From assembly GCA_016192905.1 (NCBI GenBank), contig JACPTG010000003.1, positions 182,388-246,387 of the forward strand: DNA of 64,000 bases, in the 5' to 3' direction. The notes beneath the pieces were generated by a model, which searched no databases, was not told where the DNA came from, and saw only the letters and a program-made list of their open reading frames with translations. The stretch is from Candidatus Woesearchaeota archaeon (lineage in GTDB: Archaea; Nanobdellota; Nanobdellia; Woesearchaeales; UBA10216). The first letter of the stretch is position 1, and every line of letters starts with the position of its first letter. Below, one piece after another: positions 58,501-64,000 of this stretch. The position numbers and the translations under genes were made by a program.

Positions 58501-61500
58501 GGCAAAGCATGGGTTCAAAGGCAGCTGACCTATGCACAGGATATCAGACAGTTTCCAGACCCCACATATCAGATTCTTTTCAACGAGCAAAACCTATCCC
58601 AGAGAGCCCTAACCAGAGAATCTTACGGCGGTTATGTATGGGATGAGCAGCAGCTATCGTACCAGATGGATGAGGCAGGCACGTATCATGCTGCGGTGGT
58701 CATCCCGCTTTATTATTCAGTCTGGAAAGACGTGCTGGTGGACGCATGGATAAAGCATCCAGGGACAGACGAAAGCCCGCCAATAATGAGAAAACTGAAT
58801 GCTGGACCAAGAATAGAGCAGGGCAATCCTTACATGGTATCCGCAGAAGTGACAGATGACACCCAAGTCGCCTCAGTGAGCATAGAATACAGGCCGTATG
58901 GCGGGCTTGCAACAGAGGAATGGATCCGCATGGAGGAGGAGCTGTTGAACGGTAAGTATGCAGCCACAATAGCTGAAACCAGCTCAATTGAGAGCCTTGA
59001 CCTGAGGATAACTGCCACGGACAGCTCTGGAAACAGGCAGATGTACACCATAATCCCTGCTGCGCTTAAAGGCCGGGAAATCCGGCTTTCCGTAGCGGCA
59101 GACAAAGACACGGCAGGCAGGCAAGTCCGGGTAAGCTTCAACGGGGAGTGCACGCTGGATGAATGCCAAGAGGCTGGCCTAAGGTATTACTTAAACGGAA
59201 AATTTGTGAAGCCTGACATTGCGCTGAAACCCTATTGGCAAAAAAATGCAAAGCCAAAATTCAGCTATACCTATGAAGTTCCTGCAGACCATACTGACGA
59301 CTTTCTGAATTTTACAGTAGTCTACCCCGGAACAGGAATCTATGCGCCAACCCAAGCTTCAGCAGTGCTGCCTGTTAATATCAGGGAGAACGACCTGGCA
59401 GTCAGAATGATGGCTGACAGTGCTCCAAACGCGCAGGAATCCACGCAGGTCAACATCACCGTAACAAACACTGGACGCAGCAGGTCTTCCGAATCAACAA
59501 TTGTTGCATACAGGGATGGCAGGCAGGCTTATAACGGGCAAATAAAGGCGCTCAGCCCGCAGGAGTCAGAACGCGTCGTATTCAACTGGACACCTTCAAA
59601 GAGGGAGCATAATTTAACAGCTGTTTTAAGCTACCCGAATGACGAATTCACTGGGAACAACCGGCAGGAACTTGCTATCCTGCCGGTTGGGCCAGACCTG
59701 TTTGTATGGCCGACCTGGGCTCCTAAGCCGGAAGTGTACATCGGGGACAGTTTGGGCATAACCTTCAGTGCCCAAAATTTTGGCATCTACACTTCACATA
59801 ATGTCACAATAGGGCTCTCCATGCTTCAGGATATCAACTGGCTGGGGTTGCCGCTCAACAGGTCCAACAGGCTTCGGATCGGTGAAAAGGACTATGTCAT
59901 GAGCATGGCAGTCATCGGTGACACTCTTGAGGTAAACATCACCGAGGGAACATCCACAATAAACGCAGTCATGACTCCAGGAATCCCGTACATGGAGGCA
60001 TTTGGAAAAATGCTGATTGTATCCGAACTCGAGGGCGGGTCACTTCCAACCAAAAGGGCGACTGTGTTCTTCGGCAACCATGAAACAATCAGAGTTAACC
60101 GTTCGTTCGTAGACCCATACCAGGAAATCACCGGCCAAAAGATGTGGAAGCCACACAAGCCAGGCGAATACGGCATCATGACATTTGGGAATGCAAGCAG
60201 GGAACTGGATTATGTCGGCAATGCCCAAATTAGCGGCCCGATTGCGGTACTTGAGAGAACCCCTGACCTTGAAGTTAGCCTGAATGCGGCACACGAAGTC
60301 AGGGTGCTCAGTACAACCGAAATTACCGTGGTCATCGCAAACAAGGGGACAGGGCCATCGGCAAGGCCTGTTATTGAAGTATATGACTCCCCTCCTTCTG
60401 GAAAGCAGCTAATAATTGGCACAAGGGAAATCCCGGAACTCGTGAACGGCTCATCTGCTGAACTGAAATACAACTGGACGCCTCAGGCAGCCGGGCCGCA
60501 CATCATACAGGCATCAGCCGTTGACGATAACGACCCTATTCAATGGAACAATCAGGAATCAGAGTACGTAGCTGTCCTCAACGAAGGTCCTGACATAATC
60601 CTGGACAGGGACCCGGAAATCGGCGGTGAAACAAGGGTTGGCGAGCGGCTGGAGCTAAAACCCAAGGTGATAAACACAGGAACAGGCCCTGCCGAAGTCA
60701 ACATATCCCTTTATGTGACAAGAACTGCAAAGGTAAGGGAATTTGGCGACTACAAGAAGAGCTACAACAGCAAGCGCCTGGTGTCCACGCTGGACCTTGG
60801 CACGATAGCTCCAGGCGAGGAGAAGACGCCACTGCTTGAATACATTGTTGAAGGTGGCGGGGGCATAATCCTTTTTGTTGAGATAAACGCATCAGGCGAC
60901 GCTGAAGCAGCCAACAACAAGGACAGCTATTACTTAAAAGGTCTCTGGGAAGGCGTGGACATTATGGCTGAATTCCAGGAGGTTCCGGCTTTCGCGGTCA
61001 AAGGCCAAAGGCACTACATGTCTGCGTACATCTCATCCTTCGGCACAAAAAAACCCGCGCTTGTGAATGTGACAATCTCAGCCGGCAGCCTAGTTCTCCT
61101 GAACAGGAGCTTTGAAATTGAAAATGACAGATGGATCTCTGCGCATTGGACGCCTGACTCAACAGGCAACACCACCCTTAAAGTGCAAGCCACCGCGTTG
61201 GAAGAAGCTTACCCATCCAATGACGTGGAGGAAGTCATCGTACCAGTTGTTGGCTCAAGGAAGCTGATGCTCCGCTCATCAGCGCCGGAGGGCGTAAGCA
61301 CAGCCGCGTGGATAGAAGGCGACTATGCCCAAGTGCCCCCTGAAGGGGCTGAATTCGACATACCAGATGCGCCCGCATATGTTCAAATATACAACTCATG
61401 GTCAGGCAGCGGAGGCAGTGGCGGTTCACAACCTGCGGAGCCTGCATCCGAAAGCCTTGGAACGCTGAGGGAGCGATATATGGCGTTTACAACAGAAAGG

Positions 61501-63258
61501 TCTCAGCTTGCGGCTGAAGAATTAGTCCAGTCAGACCTGCTGTTCAATCAGCAAAATGCGGGCTGGCTCAAGCCATATGCAACCATGGTCTCAAAAGTAT
61601 CCTGGCAATATGAATCCGCAGACTCCTACTTTTCAGCTTCGCGTGCTGATGTCAACGGCACAGGGGAAGATCTCGCCAATTCAGAGCTTTATATCTGCGA
61701 AAAATGGGAGGGAACATGCAGTTCAGACTGGAAGCAAGGAAACCTCACGTCCCTCTGGCTGTCAGCGTCCGGCGTATCAGTGTACAGTTCCCACACCAAA
61801 GCCCAGGCCTTCATGCTGGCCATAAAGGACTACGACCTGGACGGAAAGCCGGACTACAGGGACGAGGATGATGACGGCGACGGGAAGAATGATAACGTGG
61901 ACAGCGTAAAATGCCGAGGCTCAGAGCAGGGATTTGATTCTGATGTGAGGGAGCCTGCGGCCAGCCCGACAACGCTTGCAGAGCCAAACAGCAGGCTCAG
62001 CAGGAAGGGAAAACCGCTGGCAGAGTTCGCAACAGGCCTTAATGACAGGATTGACTGCTCGGAAATAAAGGTGAAGTTGCAGGATGAAGCCTCATCAATA
62101 GGCTATACAATCATAAGCGGCCTGAACATAAGCCAGCCGAAGGCTGTTTTTGTGGAGAAAAAGTCCGGGGCAAGCAAAGTGTGCATAAAGGATGCCGAAG
62201 TGGGCTCCATAAGCGAAGTAACCCCTGCATGCAGCGGCGCAGATGAATACCACCTAACCTGCAACGGCAGCTACAATTCAGGATACTCGTGCACTGACAC
62301 AGGCACATCATACAAGATAACCGGGCTCAGGCACTCGGCTGTGGTTGAAGATGCTGCATGCGTCGAGTCCTGGAGCTGCACAGAATGGGGAGCATGCATC
62401 TCAGGCCAGCAGACGAGAACCTGCACCGACGCAAACAGCTGCGGCACAGCAAGAGGAAAGCCTGCTGAAAGCCAGTCATGCGGCAGCGCAGGAGCCAGTT
62501 GGGGAGGTGGCGGCAGCACATACACTTCAAATCCTGACACGCCTTCGCTTACCAGCCGATATGACATCCAGCTCGAAAGGCAAAGCACGCTGCAATTATA
62601 TAAGGGAGACAGGGCCTCCTTCTCATTCAAGGGAAATGACTACTCACTGGCAGCAGGCTTCATACTGCCAAAGCAAATGTCGCTCATAAAGTCAGGCGGA
62701 AAAAGGGTTGAAATCAAAATCGGAGTTGGCAGCTCAGCCGAAATGGATTTGGATGATGACGGATGGACTGACATATCAGCAGCTTATACAAGCTATTCTG
62801 GAGGCAGGGCTACAGTAACAATAGGTCCAAAGCAGCTCCAGCAGCCCCCTGCAACCACGCCCCCAACACTCCCACGGCCAACACTTGAGCCAGAGCAGGA
62901 CTATATAGGCGCTCCTACGCCGCCAGATGCCACAGCCCCATACACGCCCCCATACCAGCTGCCCACTGAAGATTTCCCTGAAGATGAGCCTGACGAGCCT
63001 TCTACCATAAGGTGGATTGAGGATTACACGAATTACCTGATAATTGCAGTCGGCGCGGCACTGCTGATTTTGCTCGGAATTGGCGTTTATGTCCTGCTGT
63101 CCAGAAAAACAGGGCACAGCGGCACATCCCTCTTGGCAAATTCAATCAGGCAAAACCTCAGGCAGGGCTTCACAGAGCAGCAGATACGCGGCCAGATGAA
63201 GAAGGTTGGATGGTCTGACAGCCAGATTGACAGGGCATTCAGGGAAGCAAGGAAATAG
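55498..63258 (+). CDS. Giant membrane-anchored subtilisin-like protease/surface protein
   Basis: 2586 aa. Residues 21-45 form a membrane helix; a propeptide-like region follows; the S8 catalytic triad is Asp289 ([16 protein letters not shown]), His328 ([13 protein letters not shown]) and Ser508 ([20 protein letters not shown]), with oxyanion Asn425. Then come about 1500 residues of Ig/CARDB-like domains with many N-x-S/T sites, an Asp-rich Ca-binding repeat near residue 2110 ([19 protein letters not shown]), and a Cys-rich TSP1-like module near 2287 ([18 protein letters not shown]). After a Pro-rich stalk come a helix at about 2512-2533 and a cytoplasmic UBA-like domain ending [10 protein letters not shown]. 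It is coupled to SpoIIM. Confidence 0.92.
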   Translation: MRKRQIRKHKRGKPAARPIYKEGFFWIAFAVLVLTLAAFAAFQVLNKPFAGKAHGILTEQGAVPELPGEEEPAQAAAGYELKEEMSALGYEIAGDIGALDGFSMLRGDNQVIFRKNDSFFVIQNLSNDFVLSINGKQAKFAKVQEAEKPEATHIVEFKREPLAAFYTERRANGVIGLSESRAAAQEYALGLAAEREDAVLQLAEINPGLPSKIRTTYTKTFNGVAIKATEEEVPKIRNLSSVKAVYENSQVWALLSESVPQINADRVWELTDGQGRKVKGEGVTIAVIDTGVDYTHADLGGCLGESCKVVGGYDFVNNDNDPADDNGHGTHVAATAAGDGALKGAAPKASIIAYKVLNAQGGGYTSEIIDAIEMAVDPNQDGDFSDRADIISMSLGGQPQPNDPLATAVNHAVEVGTVAVIAAGNSGSFGNETIGSPGTAEKAITVGAVNKTDNLAEFSSRGPVVRDALQFIKPDVVAPGVMICAAKLPSADYPPCLDDSHGAISGTSMATPHVSGVAALLLQAHPDWTPEDVKSALMSTSADLGLHNYDQGAGRIDAEKANSAEISIEPASFSLDLKKSESATVKIKNLANRAITADMRMEFPEGPENPVATVNPEQITLQPGEEADVELAFESQSSGVIFGELTISTGRAYRVPFLLSRVATLTIQADEGLSPYFAISSNDSLIRQVTWTTMGVSNYTFVIPPGEYTAYALTSIYDGTRYALYDTVKLGLTNSVLNLSLKDAKKLNVQTTTARGHEILLTGDLDGVVEHGDRPFNILSACFGCPPFLNPLYASIKPEEGPDIDIVMQFKGVECMGTASGACDASRAPMSSENYYLIGWIIPNVRDNQPDLTFPESELANYTYEYNYPGGKPLAFNSVVHFHQPIPDVGWFSMSIVWPLASPLNRTYHAWSTNPDRRTYPGPYFFSNSHEINYKGAEGGVEQWIVDFLTRELYGMPPYDYLPVRPGAETVTVGTAPYTPASVISKDGAIMLDGRLIRGNNGKAWVQRQLTYAQDIRQFPDPTYQILFNEQNLSQRALTRESYGGYVWDEQQLSYQMDEAGTYHAAVVIPLYYSVWKDVLVDAWIKHPGTDESPPIMRKLNAGPRIEQGNPYMVSAEVTDDTQVASVSIEYRPYGGLATEEWIRMEEELLNGKYAATIAETSSIESLDLRITATDSSGNRQMYTIIPAALKGREIRLSVAADKDTAGRQVRVSFNGECTLDECQEAGLRYYLNGKFVKPDIALKPYWQKNAKPKFSYTYEVPADHTDDFLNFTVVYPGTGIYAPTQASAVLPVNIRENDLAVRMMADSAPNAQESTQVNITVTNTGRSRSSESTIVAYRDGRQAYNGQIKALSPQESERVVFNWTPSKREHNLTAVLSYPNDEFTGNNRQELAILPVGPDLFVWPTWAPKPEVYIGDSLGITFSAQNFGIYTSHNVTIGLSMLQDINWLGLPLNRSNRLRIGEKDYVMSMAVIGDTLEVNITEGTSTINAVMTPGIPYMEAFGKMLIVSELEGGSLPTKRATVFFGNHETIRVNRSFVDPYQEITGQKMWKPHKPGEYGIMTFGNASRELDYVGNAQISGPIAVLERTPDLEVSLNAAHEVRVLSTTEITVVIANKGTGPSARPVIEVYDSPPSGKQLIIGTREIPELVNGSSAELKYNWTPQAAGPHIIQASAVDDNDPIQWNNQESEYVAVLNEGPDIILDRDPEIGGETRVGERLELKPKVINTGTGPAEVNISLYVTRTAKVREFGDYKKSYNSKRLVSTLDLGTIAPGEEKTPLLEYIVEGGGGIILFVEINASGDAEAANNKDSYYLKGLWEGVDIMAEFQEVPAFAVKGQRHYMSAYISSFGTKKPALVNVTISAGSLVLLNRSFEIENDRWISAHWTPDSTGNTTLKVQATALEEAYPSNDVEEVIVPVVGSRKLMLRSSAPEGVSTAAWIEGDYAQVPPEGAEFDIPDAPAYVQIYNSWSGSGGSGGSQPAEPASESLGTLRERYMAFTTERSQLAAEELVQSDLLFNQQNAGWLKPYATMVSKVSWQYESADSYFSASRADVNGTGEDLANSELYICEKWEGTCSSDWKQGNLTSLWLSASGVSVYSSHTKAQAFMLAIKDYDLDGKPDYRDEDDDGDGKNDNVDSVKCRGSEQGFDSDVREPAASPTTLAEPNSRLSRKGKPLAEFATGLNDRIDCSEIKVKLQDEASSIGYTIISGLNISQPKAVFVEKKSGASKVCIKDAEVGSISEVTPACSGADEYHLTCNGSYNSGYSCTDTGTSYKITGLRHSAVVEDAACVESWSCTEWGACISGQQTRTCTDANSCGTARGKPAESQSCGSAGASWGGGGSTYTSNPDTPSLTSRYDIQLERQSTLQLYKGDRASFSFKGNDYSLAAGFILPKQMSLIKSGGKRVEIKIGVGSSAEMDLDDDGWTDISAAYTSYSGGRATVTIGPKQLQQPPATTPPTLPRPTLEPEQDYIGAPTPPDATAPYTPPYQLPTEDFPEDEPDEPSTIRWIEDYTNYLIIAVGAALLILLGIGVYVLLSRKTGHSGTSLLANSIRQNLRQGFTEQQIRGQMKKVGWSDSQIDRAFREARK

Positions 63259-63801
63259 CTACCTTCCAAAAAGCTCCCTTGCAAACTGAAGGCGCTCCCT
63301 CACGCCGCCGATGAAGGGATAGCGGTCTATAATCTGCGTCTCGCCGACATAGCCCATAAGCTCCCACTGGGAAACGCCCAGGAGATTGGCAGCCTGGGCA
63401 AGGGAAATGCCGTGGTAGTAAATCCTTGAACCCTTCCTGAGCTGCGCAAGCTCTATGACCTTCTGGATGTAAAGGCGGAACTGCTCATCAGTTTTTGAGA
63501 TGAACTTAATAAGCCTCTTAAGGACAACCCTGTACCTGCCATACTCGCCAGCCTTCAGGTGCCGCGCAGCGTGCCTGAGAAGCTCAGAAGCCCTGTCAAG
63601 GCCAACCCCTGGCCGCTCAGACATCTTTGAAAGCGAATAGACTGCAACTGCAACGCTGATTGAGTCCTCGTCCTGGAAGATTGAGGAGTTGTGGATTGTC
63701 CTGTCGCTGAGCGCCTTGAGGCCAGCCACGTCCTTTCTCTGGGCAGCTGACGCAGCCTCCCTGAGCACTGCAAGGATGTCCTGCCTTACGGTGGGATTCA
63801 T
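63259..63801 (-). CDS. Conserved hypothetical helical protein
   Basis: 180 aa from ATG 63801; TATA-like CATTTAAATACC 27 nt upstream excludes the longer frame to 63873. All-helical, with a HEPN/TPR-like N-terminal part (RQDILAVLREAASAAQRKDV; SAVAVYSLSKMSERP) and a C-terminal helix-turn-helix-like segment (ISLAQAANLLGVSQWELMGY). Such proteins are common and uncharacterised in archaea; DNA binding is possible. Its stop lies one base after the subtilase stop in convergent orientation. Confidence 0.75.
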   Translation of the reverse strand: MNPTVRQDILAVLREAASAAQRKDVAGLKALSDRTIHNSSIFQDEDSISVAVAVYSLSKMSERPGVGLDRASELLRHAARHLKAGEYGRYRVVLKRLIKFISKTDEQFRLYIQKVIELAQLRKGSRIYYHGISLAQAANLLGVSQWELMGYVGETQIIDRYPFIGGVRERLQFARELFGR

Positions 63802-63875
63802 CAGAATAATTTTAGGGAAAGCGGTATTTAAATGCTCCCTTATTGTAAAATCATTCTGTCTGCAGTGTTGCATAA

Positions 63876-64000
63876 TTAGCGGGTAGTTGCTAGGTAGAAG
63901 TTGATGTTGAGCTCTTTGAGAGTTCTGGTTATTTTTGCAAGGTCTTTTTCGTTGTCTATGGTGATGACAGTTTTCCTTTCCCTGTTTAGTTTGTGGTTGT
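63876..64000 (-). CDS. C-terminal end of a gene continuing past the window
   Basis: An open frame from the window edge to TAA at 63876 encodes about 40 residues: NHKLNRERKTVITIDNEKDL, then AKITRTLKELNINFYLATTR. The alternating pattern resembles the end of an alpha/beta domain, but the family cannot be assigned. The other two minus frames are closed or implausible here. Confidence 0.5.
   Translation of the reverse strand, partial: NHKLNRERKTVITIDNEKDLAKITRTLKELNINFYLATTR

Noticed and set aside
1..64000. CRISPR array or insertion sequence
   Set aside because: No regular direct repeat-spacer pattern, cas gene or transposase frame seen. The repeats found are dispersed and irregularly spaced.

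Overview
The window is archaeal. It encodes ABCE1/Rli1, topoisomerase VI B and A, archaeal Spt5, SecE, SecD/SecF, ribosomal proteins S17e and L11, a Pno1/Krr1-like KH protein, DTD2, TrmI, DUF99, DUF211, an archaeal CMP kinase and archaeal FtsZ. Many genes have a TATA-like box 25-30 nt upstream of the start codon, as expected for leaderless mRNAs; a minority have a GGAGG or GGTGAT Shine-Dalgarno site. No transposase, phage gene or CRISPR array is visible. The many short secreted or membrane proteins, the large CARDB-type surface proteins and the subtilase ending in a small cytoplasmic helical domain are typical of DPANN archaea (Woesearchaeota/Diapherotrites-like). That placement is inference.

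Layout. 1-9.9 kb: a secreted protein with its ABC ATPase, ABCE1, membrane proteins, an AbrB-PhoU regulator, a 737-aa orphan and a lamin-tail secreted pair. 10-17 kb: DUF99, then the UDP-GlcNAc genes (glmS, transaldolase, glmM, glmU-like) and trmI. 17-26 kb: two tiny acidic proteins, DTD2, a glycosyltransferase, a HEPN/MNT pair, the KH-top6B-top6A operon, and an antiporter overlapping a voltage-sensor-like gene. 26-31 kb: an accessory stretch with tRNA-Arg(UCU), an AbiE-type pair, tRNA-Cys and a 0.9-kb tRNA-anchored micro-island with an AbrB/MazF pair. 31-45 kb: translation, secretion and division genes (S17e, L11, Spt5, SecE, FtsZ, FKBP, Cmk, SecD/F), a secreted glycosidase with CTP synthase, and a site-2 protease. 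45-64 kb: tRNA-Arg(CCU) carrying two small non-canonical introns, an alpha/alpha-barrel glycosidase, a metalloprotease, an OBG GTPase, DUF211-VIT, an rRNA m5C methyltransferase, a candidate ncRNA, a PIN protein, an AT-rich threonine aldolase, and SpoIIM plus a 2586-aa subtilase.

Three non-coding systems cross the window. (1) A family of 80-200 bp intergenic elements, at least seven copies, whose full copies end in inverted AGCAGGCTG/CAGCCTGCT-type termini. (2) CCGGAA palindromes, including a nearly identical 31-bp block upstream of the TATA box of two operons 30 kb apart that encode related two-helix/coiled-coil membrane proteins; related sites lie near glmS and the ncRNA. (3) tRNA-linked architecture: bulge-helix-bulge introns in the D- and T-loops of one tRNA, a tRNA-Cys attachment site, and tRNAs abutting downstream ORFs.
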